The notes: generated from the sequence alone by a model not told the origin. A DNA stretch of 64,000 bases from Daphnia pulex (GCF_021134715.1 NC_060023.1:930001-994000); one strand, 5' to 3'. Shown: positions 44,760 to 57,768, counted from the first letter of the stretch. Made by a program: numbers and translations.

Positions 44760-46299
44760 CCTTAATTGATTTGCATGACAATCGAAAAATAATAAATCGA
44801 AAATAAATTGGGTGACCTACAAAATCAACTACCGTAATATACTGAAGGCCAACACGACAGTTACCTTCATTAAAATGTTGATTTTCAAGATCAGTGCAGA
44901 ACAAGCCGCCAAAACTGCTACAGTCTTCCCAAACAGAAATTTTCTGACACGAAGGCTAGCACTGAGCTACTTGACACGGTTTCCCCTTCTGGAAATTCGT
45001 CATGTGGTTGAAAACATTTGTCAAGGAAGAGTACACTATTGTATAAAAAGGTATATAAATAAAAACATAAAAAGAAATATTCAGAAATTTGTTATTGAGG
45101 GAAAATTGGACCTCAGGTTGTTCGCACTTGTGGGAAGAAGAATGAAAGTTTCTGTTGGATCACCTTGATTTAGACAGTTGCTGTTCTATTAGTTATTCCT
45201 GTGGTGTAAGTGGTAGGTCCTGTGTTAGACTATTGGAGACTCGATGACAAATGGCTTGAGTATGTTCTCCTGTATATAAAATAATTATTTGATTTGAATT
45301 TACCAAAGCAATCTTGATTTTCAATAAATCTTTAAAATAAATAAAGGTAAAGTTTCAATAAAATTTTGCATTTCTCAGTCTCGTTGTTGTTATCTAAACA
45401 CAACACATGTGACTAAGATTATAATACAAATAATTGATTGAGTGTTAAAACTTTTCAAAACTGGCAAACATCTAAAATTTGGCAGAAAAAACAAACATCC
45501 ATTAGGCAAAAAGGAGCAATAGCAGACTGCAAGAAATTGATAATATCTTTATAAGATATTGGTTGGACATTGGTCAGATACAAAATATTACCCTTTTCTT
45601 ATAGAAGTATTTTGTGACAGCAGCAAAAATCCCAACGGTTGACCAGGGTTGACCTTGCAACTTGTTCATTTACTTTTATGAAACAATTTGAAATAATCAT
45701 TAATCAAAGCATGGTCACAGAAAATTCATTAAACACGACGAAACATTTGAATTGCATCTGACTAATAAAATTATGAACGAACAGGAAATAACAGTGACCT
45801 TTGGACGATTTTTGAGAAAAAGTGAAATGTCAAATCCAAACGTCTGTCTGCTGGCTAGGGCTTGAGTTGCTACTAGTAACTAGTGTAAAATTCTTACACG
45901 AGAGGGAGCGCGCACTGTAAGCATTGCATATTTGCAGCAACAACATGTCAACAACGTTAAAAAATTGTTTACCACCTATCAGCATTCACGTAATCATCTA
46001 AAGCAGTCTAAAGTTTACTTGGAATACATGCACACGTGAAGCAAAAATAGGAAAACGGAACGGAAATGTCATTATTAACGCTCCGATTCTTTGACAGACC
46101 TTCTCAGTTTGCCGAGTTTACCCGATAAGGACCACCTGTCCAGCTGGACTTCAATGCAACAGAACGGTCTGAATTGGTTTTACTCGCTCAAAAATGTTAA
46201 TATACAGTGTGACTTGAACGAATGACGACGTTTCTGCCAACGTTTCACGTTCAGTTCAGTTTTTAGCTCCACCAAATCTACACGATTAACTACAGAAAA
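44760..46299. other. Intergenic
   Basis: About 1.5 kb. A 118-codon plus-strand ORF at 44812-45168 has no signal peptide or recognisable motif and I do not call it. The rest is AT-rich. The promoter of the CUB-array gene is probably near 46190-46290, without a clear TATA. Confidence 0.45.
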
Positions 46300-49200
46300 A
46301 TGAAATTGCTGGGAATCCTTGCTTTCCTAATCGTCTACTTGACCTTCACTGTGGTAACAAGCTGAATCTGAGCTCATCAGAATTATTTCGTTAATGGTTT
46401 CATTTTCTCACAGAAAGCTCAGCAGTCAACGTCCAAGATAACAACGTCAAAGACAAATGCTACATCGACTATAAAACCGAAAACGACATCGTCGAAGGTG
46501 CAGACGACAAAGAAAATAATACCATCCACGCCCAAAACAAATGCCACCACAACGTCAAAGATCACGCCAAAGATGAATGTTACGACGACGTCGAAGAAGA
46601 CAACCACGACTAAGAAGACTTCTGCTACTACAACTCTTAAACCAAGTGTTACAACGACCGTCAAGAGACATGTTACGACAACCACCCCTAGCCCGGCGAA
46701 CATTCCGAAATTTTTCGTGTGTCGTGACACGAACTCTTCCGCAGCTACAGGGATCCTCCTGCCGTATCAGAACATAACCAGTGATGAAGCGATCGATTGT
46801 GCATTCTTCATCGTCGCACCACCTGACCAACAGATTCAAATTACTTGCTCGACTATAAACATCATAGACTATAGCAGTTATTTCCGCGTGAGTAGTGTTA
46901 ATTAAATTTGTGTGATTAAAATTGGCTATTTGTTTACAACGTAGATCGCTGAGTACGCCGATTACGGGTCCGAAGTTATAGTGAACCGCGATTATTATTC
47001 AATCAACAACAGTTTGTCTGTGACAACATCATTTGACTACTCGGACTGGTTTGAATGCAAGTGGACCACACTACCCCAGGATAATACGACCAACTTTGAA
47101 CGTAATTATTCTATTTTCAATTTTGTTCACACAAATTTATTCTATTGAATCTTTAGTTTGCCGTCATGCCGAGGCAAAAACGACGAACGGGACAATCCAG
47201 CCTTTGGGAGGAGATACGACGCCGGATAGAATTTGTTCCATCACCATCGTCGCTCCTTCTGATTATCAGATTGAATTCTCATGCTCTTCTCTCAACTTTT
47301 CTGGCTATTTATTGGTAAACTTCACACAAACACCGACAATATCATGAGATCGCACTTTTACAATAATTAATTTCATAGATTGAGAATGTCCTCGACGGTT
47401 CAGCTAATTCTGTCAAGGAAGGAAATCAAAAATACAATAGCAGAAGCACCTACGTAGAAGTATTAGGCAGGAAATATTATTCAATCAACAACAGGATGAC
47501 CGTGAAATCTTCGTTCGGATACCAAGCCAGGTTTAATTGCTCCTACAGGGCAATACCCAAGGAGATAACAACTGAATCTAAATGTGATTTATAATTCAGA
47601 CTGATACGTTAACGTAAATGCTGATTTCGTGTTTAAATTTTTCACAGTTTGTCGTCACGCAGAGGCTACAGCAGCTAATGGGACCATTTCACCCATAGCG
47701 GGAGATACGAGATATGTTAGAAATTGTGCCTTCCACATCAAAGCTGCTCCTTATCAACAGATTCGAATCATTTGCTCTGCCATCCTCCTCACTGTCTCTG
47801 ACAGTTATCTGAGCGTGAGTCCATTGTTACACGATAATTAATTATCCAATTGACACAGTGTGATGTAAGAACTAAATGAGCCGCGTAATTGATTAGATTT
47901 ATGGGATAAACGAAGACACTGTAGGCAACGGACGTTTGCCCGTTGTAAATCGAACGTATTATTCAACTCCTTACAATGACGTAACCTTAAAGTCTTATTT
48001 CGGGAAAAACGACTGGATTAGTTGCCAGTGGACGACCACAACCAGGGAGAATACGACGAGTTTACAAAGTAAAATGTGACCCAAGATTTTCAATAATACG
48101 AAATTATTCGACGTTTTATTTCCTCGTTACCAGTTTGCCGTGACAGTTTAATCGGAAGCCCCGGAATGACCAATGGATCCATCGAGCCCTTGGCCAAAAT
48201 GAATAAGGGAGAACAAAGAAGTTGTCTCGCCACTATAAGCGCACCTGATGGTTACCAAATCCAGTTGTCTTGTTCGGCCGTCAACGTGTCATCCGACAGT
48301 TATTTCAGAGTGAGTGGATTTGAGATTCAATTATCCTCCTTTCAACATGTAAAACTTTCCAAATTGGTCTAAATTCAGATTCTAGGAACGATAGACGAAG
48401 AAACACACCCATCACAGGAACTGAACAGAGTGTACACCTCAAGTTTAAGCAATAAAATAATGATCTACTCTGTATTCAGCCAATCAGATTGGTTCTATTG
48501 CAAGTGGAATATCGTCCCTAGAGAGATTACACAGAACTCTAAACGTAACTATACTATTTGGATTTTAAAAATTCATTTTTCGGCTAAGAAATTATTGATT
48601 TGCGTTTCAATCGGCAGTCTGTCTTCACGCGGAATCGACAGTGGCCAACGGGACCATTACCCCCCTAGAAGGAAATACGGGACTGATGAGAGAATGTCCG
48701 TTCGTTATCAAAGGTCTCCCCGACCAGATGCTGCAAATATCTTGCTCTACTCTCAATTTCTCCACGCCTGATGGATACTTGAAAGTGAGTCCATTAAGAT
48801 AATTATTACATAAAATAAAACATCGACGAAATATTTCTGATGCTCTAGATCTCGGGAATAATCGACTACCCATTTTCCGAAGATTACGCGATTGAAAACC
48901 GGATGTACACCGCAATAACAAATAACGAAATAAATATCTATAGCATAGTGGGGAACGAAGATTGGATTGAGTGCAAGTGGACAACTACACCAATGAAGAA
49001 TACGACAGATTTCAAACGTGAGTTCCCTTCGTTCAAGAAAACCCATAAACTTTAACAACTTTCTTTTCTCCAGTTTGTCGTGATGAAGTGGCCACATCAT
49101 CTAGTGGGACCATTCAGCCCTTAGTGGGGGATACAGGACCGAAAAGGGATTGCTACTTCTCCATCCAAACGACTTCTTCTGACCAACAGATTCAAATGTC

Positions 49201-50852
49201 TTGCTCAGCCATCAAATTAAATAGCAGCAACAGTTATCTATACGTAAATCTTATTTATAAACATTTAAAAAAATCAAGCTCTCGTATCAAAGACAAGTGG
49301 ATTTTAACGACAGATCGACGGAGCTGTCGACTACCCTTTGAAACTTGTACTGAACAGAATTTATAGTTCATCCTATGAAATTTCATTTGATTCTGGAATG
49401 GCCAGAGGAGACTGGATTGATTGCAAGTGGAACATAACGACCGTGAAGAACACAACGGATTATAAATGTGACATTATAGTGCAAGCAAAAAATGGTAAAA
49501 GTATTTACGTAACATTTTTAAAATTTGCCAGTTTGCCGCGACAGTGCGGCTAGAACGGCCAATGGAACCATTCAACCCCTAACTGGTGATCCAGGGCCAT
49601 TAAGAGAATGTTATTTCTCGATCTACGCACCTCCTAATCAGCAAATTCAGATTTCATGCTCTACTCTCAATCTTACTAGCCCTGGGAGTTATTTTACGGT
49701 TGAGAATCTTTGTGTTACTGTCGACAAGAATACATCCCAATTCAATGCCATATCAATTGATTACAGATCTCCGGAATAATCGGAACTGCGAACCCACTTC
49801 TACTGAACAGAGTTTATTATTCCTCATATTTAAACCAAATTGAACTTCAATCTGGAATTAATAAAGGAAATTGGATTGACTGCAAGTGGACGACAACACC
49901 TGTGGAGATAACGCCAAATTCAAAACGTGATGAGGGATCGTTTAAAATAGTTATTAGGATATAATTTGATTTTTAAATGATCGCGTATATGAATGCTTTC
50001 TTCCGCAGTTTGTCGCCACCAACGGGCAACAACGCCCAACGGGACTATTACACCATTAGGGATGACATTGGGAGAGCCAAAAAGAGAATGTGACTTCAAC
50101 ATCAAAGCAAATTTCAATCAACAAATCCAGTTTTATTGCTCTGCCGTCCGCCTCAGTTCCGGAAGTTATTTGAATGTGAGCAAATCTTATTAATTATATG
50201 CAAATCATTTTCTTGATAACCTTTTGCAATAACCGCTGGGCTATATACCAGTTAGACGGAGTGATTGGACAATCAGAAACTGATTCTGCAGTTATATTAA
50301 ATCGGGTCTACTATTCAACACGCAGCAACGATTTGCGTCTGAGTTCTAAAATCGGCAGCTCAGACACGTTCAACTGCACATGGAAGACGATACCCTTGGA
50401 GATAACATCTCAATTCAAACGTATTGGGTTCATTGTTGTGTGCATTTACGAATTCAAAATTAATTAATTTTTTGGTTACAGTTTGTCGTCACGCAGAGGC
50501 AACAGCGGCCAACGGAACTATCACCCCCATAACAGGAGACAAGAGAAGTTGCTTCTTCCTTATCAAAGCATCCAAATCAAAAGATTCAGATATCTTGCTC
50601 TGTCCTCAAATTGACCAGTACTGGAAGTTATTTGAGTGTAAGTTGATTGAAAATTTCCTTGTCATTGACAAACTAAGTCGAAATTCAAACTTCTAATTCA
50701 TTACTCAGATCAAAGGACTAGTCAAAGGTGCAAATCCGCCCATCTTAAACCAAGTTTACACTTCAACTATTAGTAATGACATAACCTTGTCATCTTCATT
50801 CGGCAAATCAGACACGTTCAATTGCAGCTGGACGATTACACCCAGATATTAG
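46300..50852 (+). CDS. Secreted mucin-like protein with nine tandem CUB-like modules
   Basis: Exon 1 (46300-46353) encodes a signal peptide, MKLLGILAFLIVYLTFTV. Exon 2 (46414-46887) encodes ~80 Thr/Lys-rich residues (SKKTTTTKKTSATTTLK), a likely O-glycosylated stalk, and the first half-module. Nine modules follow, each on two exons and starting with C|TTTGCCG. The first half reads VCRHAEAT..NGTI.P..GD then QQIQI.CS. The second half reads L.RVYYS then SDWI.CKWTT.P.EIT. Modules begin near 46720, 47157, 47648, 48134, 48617, 49075, 49532, 50010 and 50483. Four cysteines per module suggest a CUB-like fold. Modules 1-8 are open. In module 9 two bases are missing near 50573 (expected IKA-P-PNQKIQISC), shifting the frame. 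Function unknown; extracellular adhesion or matrix is inference. Confidence 0.8.
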
Positions 50853-50859
50853 ACTAGGA

Positions 50860-51281
50860 TATTTTCATTGCATAATCATATTTTTGATTTAATTATTTCC
50901 TATTTAGCACTTGAAATTGAGGCCTTTCTTCAATTTCAATTTGGTTTGACTTTCAGTCTTTAATTAATTTCGAATGGCTTCATTGCACGTGAATATTAAT
51001 GATGTCAACATTTCCTATTTAGCACTTGCAACTTTTTAACTTTCAATTTGGGTTTGGCTTATAATCTACATATGTTATTACTTTAAATTTTAATCAATAA
51101 AAGAACATGGGTCGTCTCTTCGTGCTGTAATCATTAAAACCCCGTAGAGATCATTAATAAAGCAAGTTGCTATGCAAATTTCCTTTCGACGCCGCAGCCG
51201 TTCCAAAAAACATAAACAAATTTGTTGTTCAAAACAACGTGCGACATACTCTGTTGCTGCATTGGTAAGGCAGAAAACCCA
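50860..51281. other. Intergenic
   Basis: AT-rich 3' flank of the CUB array with two similar blocks (TTTCCTATTTAGCACTTG at about 50896 and 51010). No gene supported. Confidence 0.5.
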
Positions 51282-51780
51282 ATGACATGGGACCCAATAA
51301 AAACAGCTCACTCCTCCATCCTTTCAGCCCTGCAGATTTTGACGTTATCGACTTGCTACATCACCAGTCTCGCCCTACATGAGCAACTGGAACAGCTAAA
51401 AGCAACAATTATGTAAGCAAACAGTCTATCATTAACCGCCCCAAAAGCCAGCCCAGAATTATTATTTTTCTACTCTGATCGTTACCCACAAATTTCAAGG
51501 TCGAAAATCCCAAAAGTTATCCAAGATAAAATCAATCATCTTGAGGGCGTAATAGCCGAAATGGAAGGTGAAATATAGCCGGATAGACGGATCTATTTGA
51601 ATAATAAAGGGGACTTTGTCTGGCTTTGCAGATCGTATAGTAATCACACGTCGGTGGCCGGGAAAAACGTTTCGGGCTGGACAGCTGGTCGAGGAAGACA
51701 TAATTTACCAACTGCCAATTCGTTTTTTTGGTTACTTATCTCCCCATGACAATTTAAACAAATCGAATCGACATTCCTAG
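51282..51780 (+). CDS. Unrecognised three-exon gene, about 115 residues
   Basis: Exons 51282-51412, 51500-51567 and 51632-51780 sum to 348 bases, in frame, with introns of 87 and 64 bases and good GT-AG sites. The product begins MTWDPIKTAHSSILSALQ and has a hydrophobic stretch (ILTLSTCYITSLAL). A likely coiled coil follows (HEQLEQLKATI, IQDKINHLEGVIAEME), then a basic/aromatic C-terminal part (RRWPGKTFRAG, IIYQLPIRFFGYLSPHD). I know no family. Support is the reading frame and splice geometry only; the start could lie further upstream. Confidence 0.45.
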
Positions 51781-51789
51781 AATGATTTG

Positions 51790-52712
51790 TTACAGGTTAC
51801 TAAGGTCGTGATACTCCAAACTCTGCTGTTCTAGATATGTGAGGGTTATAATTCAGGTTCACGCAGTCTTCTTTTTCTTCACAGGAATCGAAGCGGTTAG
51901 ATTTTTACAAACGCGCATCAAATACCCAGAAAACTCGACGCCTAGTAAACACAGAACGTTAGAACGGCTGCCCTTTCAACTGATCGACTTTATTTTTTTT
52001 TAACTGCAAAGAGGAAAATGTTCCTGACTGACGAATCGATTTTCGTGATGTGTAGGGAACTCTCTCTCTCTCTTGTCCGTGAAAGGCGATAGCCCATTAA
52101 GTTCTTATTTATCTCCTAGCTCTACTCCATTTGCGATCGCGTTACACACCATCCCCTCCTGATAGATTGCGTGTGGGAACGTGTACATTTGATGAACGCT
52201 AATCAGTTCATAACGAGCTATATCGCCAACGGGGTGTATATAGCTGGTACAAGCAATTGGATCAGTTGGAACGATCAACATCCTGAAAACGTTGACAAAT
52301 TGGTGCAACATTTGCCGCGACCTTGAGTCCGTTTAATGAATTCAAAGTGCGTCATCCCAAAACTGTGTGCGTCCCATCCGGTTTCGTCATACAAGAAAAT
52401 CTTATAAAACGTGTCAAAGATTAATGTGAACAAGAACATGATGGCGCGTTCGTTTTCCAGCAACAAAATTCGAACGCGAAAACAAACAAACAAGAACAAA
52501 CTTTTCCGTGCTTGAACTTGACGAACTCCGAATGTTTGAACCTTCAACACGGGCGATAAATAATCAAAATAAAAACGATAAAGCGCCATCGGAGGGGTCA
52601 CCAGCCACTCAACTCCGCCCATCAACGTAGATGAAATCCGAGTGCCATATGCACTCGGTTTGGGCCAGCAGTTAAAAGAGATACACGCGCACGCAGTGTA
52701 GCTACGTGACAT
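51790..52712. other. Intergenic upstream of the insulin-like gene
   Basis: About 900 bases without a gene. Minus-strand ORFs here look random. TATA-like CATAAAAAGG at 52713 is the probable core promoter of the next gene. Confidence 0.5.
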
Positions 52713-52721
52713 CATAAAAAG
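52713..52721 (+). promoter_or_regulatory. TATA-like box of the insulin-like peptide gene
   Basis: CATAAAAAGG, 98 bases before the ATG. Confidence 0.4.
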
Positions 52722-52810
52722 GGGCCAACCGGCAATCCAACCTCAATTTGTCCAGCAGTTGCAGTTAAATACGTCGATACATCGAGAGCTCGTCCAACTT
52801 ACATAACAAA

Positions 52811-53471
52811 ATGAGAACTTCAATAGTTGGAAAAAGGTATGACGTTAAACTAATTAATTTTATAATTTGTTATCGGCTGAAATTTTCAAATGAGAAAATG
52901 ATTTCAAACAGATTGAGGACACCTGTCATTTTGCTGGTGCTGGCCGGACTCGGTTTGACTCAGGGCCGGCCCCCTCGCCAACAAAATCAGCCCATGATGA
53001 TGAGGTTCTGCGGGATCGAGTTGACGCTGGTCATAGACGAGGTATGCACCGCTCACAAAAGCCCGGACTTTATCGATCATTTAATTCTCAATCGGCCATC
53101 ATCGAATAACGAATCAACAGGTAAATATCAAACAGATTATATTATAAGCCAATTTGATAATTAGTTGATCATTCGGCAGGTAACGGGCGGACGGAATTGG
53201 ACGACAAGAAGAGCGATTCGCTGTTGCGACAATGTTGCGTGATCGGCTGCACGGAGGACGATTTTGCTACTTTCTGCCGCATCGACAGAAATCAAATGTA
53301 AACATTTTTCCTTTTTTTTTCCTGGTCATTCCTATCGACTAAAATTTGTTGATTTTAATTATTTTTAAATACAGAAGGGAAGTGGCGATTCGACTGAGGA
53401 GCGAAGATGTAGACGCCGATTGGCTGTACGAATTTCTACCGCGGTACGGAGCCATTCACGCGCCAGAATAG
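52811..53471 (+). CDS. Insulin-like peptide precursor with C-terminal extension
   Basis: Exons 52811-52836, 52912-53120, 53180-53297 and 53375-53471 sum to 450 bases (149 residues) in frame. A signal segment (LRTPVILLVLAGLGLTQG) is followed by the B-chain motif RFCGIELTLVIDEVC (C-x11-C). After a connecting region with few basic sites (ELDDKKSDS) comes the A-chain motif QCCVIGCTEDDFATFC (CC-x3-C-x8-C). These six cysteines are diagnostic of the insulin superfamily. About 40 residues follow the last A-chain cysteine (REVAIRLRSEDVDADWLYEF and beyond), unusual for classical insulins but seen in IGF-like members. No RR/KR pair cleanly frames a C-peptide. Expected role: secreted hormone acting on an insulin/relaxin-type receptor. 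AATAAA follows near 53622. Confidence 0.88.
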
Positions 53472-53966
53472 ATTTAAAAAAAAATACTATGTGTAGTTTT
53501 TAATGATGACATTTAAATGTTGATGTATTTTGCTACCGGGTTCATAAGCTTTAATAACTTTTAATTATTATGCAGTATATATATATATCTATAAATAATT
53601 AACCTTTTGGGCGATCATTATCAATAAATAAAGCCGCAACGCCGTATTCCAATTTTTCAACCGGGCCCTGTGTTTGGTGTCAAGTCTCTTATCACGTTAA
53701 TACACAACAAGTGCTGACTCGTTTGAAATTCGAAACGCTCCAACGAAAGAGAATTTCGTCCAGATTTTGTCACGAAACACGAGATTGACGTCAATGAGCA
53801 ACAGCTGAAAATGACTAACGTCCAGTGATACTTTCTTGTAACGGGGCGGGATAAAATTCATAAATAAACGACTAATGTGACTGCTGATAACATTTTATTT
53901 TCTGAAATAATATGTGTGATGTGATAAAGATACTTGACGGGTCGGAACGGTCGAAAATTAGGCGGA

Positions 53967-54319
53967 TTAATAACCTTTGCAGTTTCCACCGCCAAATTCG
54001 CACGCCTCTCTAGACAGGGTTGGGAAATTGCACAGTTCGTGATTGGGGTCACTGCAAGCCACTTGACGACCCACGCACGTCCAAAAGCCTACTCTGTAAA
54101 AGCATTTGCAAGCAAATCCTCGTTCGGCTGGTCTATCCAAATTGCAGCCACCATTGTGGTAATTGCAGCCGCAGGCCGACGTTGTTTCGAGTACGACAGC
54201 CACGACGACTACCAATAGCAATACTTTCATCTGCATCAGAGCAATCAAATACATTCCATTTTACAAAAATTGTAGTTGGAAAAAACAAATTTCAAAAATT
54301 GACATACCATTTTCTCCAT
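53967..54319 (-). CDS. Secreted cysteine-rich peptide 1
   Basis: Exons 54308-54319 (MEKM) and 53967-54230. Signal peptide MKVLLLVVVVAVVLETTSA. The mature peptide of about 70 residues has ten or more cysteines: CGCNYHNGGC, ACKCFYR, WTCVGRQVAC, ELCNFP, EACEFGGGNCKGY. The pattern CxC...GGC...CKC.Y...W.C recurs in the paralogue at 57769. It could be an antimicrobial, toxin-like or protease-inhibitor-type peptide; I cannot tell which. It has a TATA box at 54500. Confidence 0.85.
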
Positions 54320-54499
54320 TTTTTTGTCTTTTTAACTACGCCGAAAAAGAGATAAAATAATGGCAAAATTAGAATTTAGAATTAAATTCATTCGTCTTGA
54401 AAAATTGAATTACCAAGAGAAGTTTCACTTACGGCTCTCAAATATTATAGGAAGGTGTCCTGGTGATTTCTATCGTCTAACTGTAACGCCAACTTGATT

Positions 54500-54507
54500 C
54501 TTTTATA
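54500..54507 (-). promoter_or_regulatory. TATA box of Cys-rich peptide 1
   Basis: TATAAAAG, preceded by the GTATACACG text also found upstream of peptide 2. The conserved downstream text TCAAGTTGGCGTTACAGTT marks the start-site region. Confidence 0.7.
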
Positions 54508-54519
54508 CGTGTATACCCC

Positions 54520-55955
54520 CTGGAAGAACCCACTGCCAATCGATAATCAAACTATCCATCAAAGGATGTGGAATACTTTATGGCAAAACGTTTCCGTTTT
54601 GATAAGAAAATCGCGGTAAGAATAACACGTCGACCACACGTGAGGTTGACTTCAAATCAGTTACAAGCAATATTCAACCGCTGAATAATTAATCAATTTC
54701 AATCGAGGTTTTAATAGAAAAAACAAAGAACCAAATAAATAGTAGGATACGATGAATATTTACATTTCACGTAACCACATCCACATTTTTTATTATGAAG
54801 GATACCACAGAAAAATGATTTCGTCTGAGACGCATTTTCAAGTGATTTGCGCTGATACAATCAAGCAATTTTTTTTTACCGGTCGTTTGCGGTTAAAAAT
54901 TATGAACATGCAGCCGGCGAATACCCCGCACGTGACAGAACTACGGCGTCGCTTGGTGAGAGTTTCACATCGTGATGGAAGTCTAGATATTCATTTTATA
55001 GATATCAAGTTTTAGTTCGCTTGAGCCTGGAAACCTGCTGAGCTCCTGTAACCAACCGAGTTGAACTCTGCACCTACAAAATTCTTAAGAGACGATGATT
55101 AAATCTAGATCGATTTAATCTGCGCTACTGTGTCGGTTTGCCCAGGCGGTTAGCCCACAGTAGTTTTTGATAGCATCTGATAGCTAAAAGAACCTGTAGC
55201 TATAAATCTCGTGGCGGGTCCCACCGCAACTAGAACGATTCAAATTTTTTCATTTCAATTCCTAGCGACAAAGAGGCGAACTGCTGGAAATAATCGGCGG
55301 ATGGAAACTCCAATATACCGACGAGAAATAAACTGAATGGAAAAGTTCGCTAACGTTTGGACAAACAATAAAACACCGACAGATCGAATTTTAAATAAGG
55401 CATCGAATTCTCTGTATAACACTGTACCAAGTTAGCGATGAGAGAATTTCAAAAGAATAAGACGAACATTAAAATGTCCAGCATATAAAAGAAAAGCCAC
55501 AACCGCAGTGTACACGATCCATTTCTGCCCAAGTGTTTTCAGTTTACATTAATTTCCCCCACAGAGTGTTGGTTTGTAGGTATTTCGATTATTCAAAAGA
55601 AACCGAAAACGAAAACAAGTCTTTTGAAAACTGTGAAACCTTGGGCTGGGAAACTGCACTGCATACGGTTTGAACAGGAAAATATGGTCAGAAGAAACTC
55701 TAAAAGAATTGAGACAAACAAACAGGGTTTCCCAAAAAAGTGTTTGCATTGCTTGCCCACTCAAGTGTGCAATACACCGCAACATCTGCGCCAATACAGC
55801 AAGTAGCTTTTTTGACTGAATGTGTCATCCATAACCAACTTGTCCCGCACATAAATGGAGGTGAATTTCCAATAAAAAAACCCAGAAACAAATTAAGCGC
55901 ATCACGAAAAACATCAACTCAAAAAAGGGAGAAGAGCACGACTCTCTTATTCAAA
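54520..55955. other. Intergenic upstream of C1q gene 2
   Basis: About 1.4 kb with no gene supported. TATAAAAG at 55484-55491 could be the C1q promoter, implying a long leader of about 440 bases. Confidence 0.45.
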
Positions 55956-57109
55956 ATGATTTACGGAGTCTTTTTCGTGTTACTTTGGACTTTTGCTCAC
56001 GCAGCTGTCAGTCTTGACTTGGAAGAAAAATTCCATCAACTCAATGAAAATTATGTAAGAAATCCCAGCTCGACCTTTCTAATATTTTCTTTTCATTTTG
56101 TCGTTTGAAATGTTAATTTTCTTTCAAATGTTTTTCAAAAAATACAATTCAAGGATAAAGTTCTAGCTGAATTGAAGGAAAAGGATCAACAATATGTAAG
56201 TCAATTCCCTTTCCATTGCTTTACCGTATTACCAGTAATGCATTTCTTTTAATTTTACGAAATCAAGAAAGCATTAACGGCCAAAGTCAATCAACTGGAA
56301 ACCAAATTACAACAGCAAGAATCGTTAACAATGGCCTCGCAAAGCGAACCGAGTGCCGGCCATAACTCAACCAAAGTCCTTCGCCAGGCGACTGTAAAGG
56401 TGCCAACTTCATGCCTGGATGTCTACATCAACGGACAGACGACCAACATGGCCACACCTTTAAGCGGAATCTATTTGATTATGGGTCCCAAATTCGTCGA
56501 AACCGTTTTCTGCGACTTTACTAAATTGACCACCGATCCCAGTGAGTTGAATGTCTTCTGAAAAATACTATGCGCAATAAAACTCAAATCAAATTTAATT
56601 AAATTTAATGATTAATTGAATCACTTATAGGCTCCCAGCGATGGATCGGATATGCCGATATCAAATCAGCCCCCATCTACTTCTACGTTCAAAGGAACAC
56701 CCCCTTCACCGCCGCCAACATTCCGATCCCGTTTCAAATTGAGCGCGTTAACATTGGGGGCGCCATGGATTTGCCATCGGGGAAATTCACGGCGCCTCGA
56801 GACGGAACCTACTTCTTTTCCTTTGCCGGCCTTGCTCTATTTCAAAATTCAACGAGTAAAGTTTACTTGAAAATAGCTCTTTACTCTAATGGGGCTTATG
56901 TCGGGACGAGCGAGTGCGCAGAGACCAACACCGCTGGCCACTCGAGTACGTTGACACTTCAATTGACGCTGAATTTGCAAAAGGGAGTTCAAGTTTGGTT
57001 GCAGATCTGGGCTATCGCAGCAGAAGTTTCACTGTGGGATTCTCGATATAACCACACTCACTTTACCGGATGGATTCTACAGGAGGAAATCGCTAATAGC
57101 CTTTTGTAA
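55956..57109 (+). CDS. Secreted coiled-coil C1q-domain protein 2
   Basis: Exons 55956-56054, 56154-56195, 56268-56541 and 56631-57109 sum to 894 bases (297 residues) in frame. Signal peptide MIYGVFFVLLWTFAHAA. Coiled coil ~20-75 (VLAELKEKDQQYKALTAKVN). Fibrinogen-like start segment (SCLDVYINGQ, LSGIYLIMGPKFVETVFCDF). C1q domain ~165-292 (FTAPRDGTYFFSFAGLALF, IALYSNGAYVG, LNLQKGVQVWLQI, HFTGWILQ). It matches the 25173 gene in domain order and in the position of the last intron (DP|S/GxQ.WIGY), so both descend from one ancestor. It sits between the two Cys-rich peptide genes. Confidence 0.9.
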
Positions 57110-57365
57110 AATCGGGAGTGACGACAGAATTATTCAAATGAAATCACGAAAATATCGAGAATGAATTTTACAACCAATAAGAATGTCTTTTGTGAGGAAA
57201 GAAATTGGCGATTTGTTAAAAGAAAAAAATGTCAGATAAAAACCAAATTTTGTGCGTCATGTAACACTCCAAAATAAAATCCCGATCGGACCATATCATA
57301 CGAGATATTTTATCCCCAAACACATAATTAAATTTTAAAACGCGCCTACGTGCATACAGCTGGTA
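57080..57365 (+). repeat. C1q 3' end and flank, duplicated at 58700-58990
   Basis: AGGAAATCGCTAATAGCCTT, AAATCGGGAGTGACGACAG, TTGGCGATTTGTTAAAAGAA and ACGCGCCTACGTGCATA occur in the same order at both places. The downstream copy is a relic of a second C1q gene. Confidence 0.85.
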
Positions 57366-57768
57366 AAATCCGCAGTATGCTATAAATAATTAACCTTTGG
57401 GCGATCATTATCAATAAATAAGCCGCAACGCCGTATTCAAATTTTTCAACCCGGCCCTGTGTTTGGTGTCAAGTCTCTTATCCCGTTAATACACAACAAG
57501 TGCTGACTCGTTTGAAATTCGAAACGCACGAACGAAAGAGAATTTCGTCCAGATTTTGTCACGGAACACGAGATTGACGGCAATGAGCAACTACGAGAAA
57601 ATGACTAACGACCAGTGATACTTTCTTGTAACGGGGCGGGATAAAATTCATCAATAAACGACTAATGTGACTGCTGATAACATTTTATTTTCTGGAATAA
57701 TATGTGTGATGTGACAAGCAGATTGTGTGTTGTGATGAAGAATTTAGTTTTGTCGGAATGTTCCATAA

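Noticed and set aside
44812-45168. 118-codon plus ORF
   Set aside because: No signal, motif or splice partner, and composition is typical of AT-rich non-coding DNA.
52105-52715. Minus ORFs upstream of the insulin-like gene
   Set aside because: They overlap the core promoter and show no recognisable domain or splice structure.
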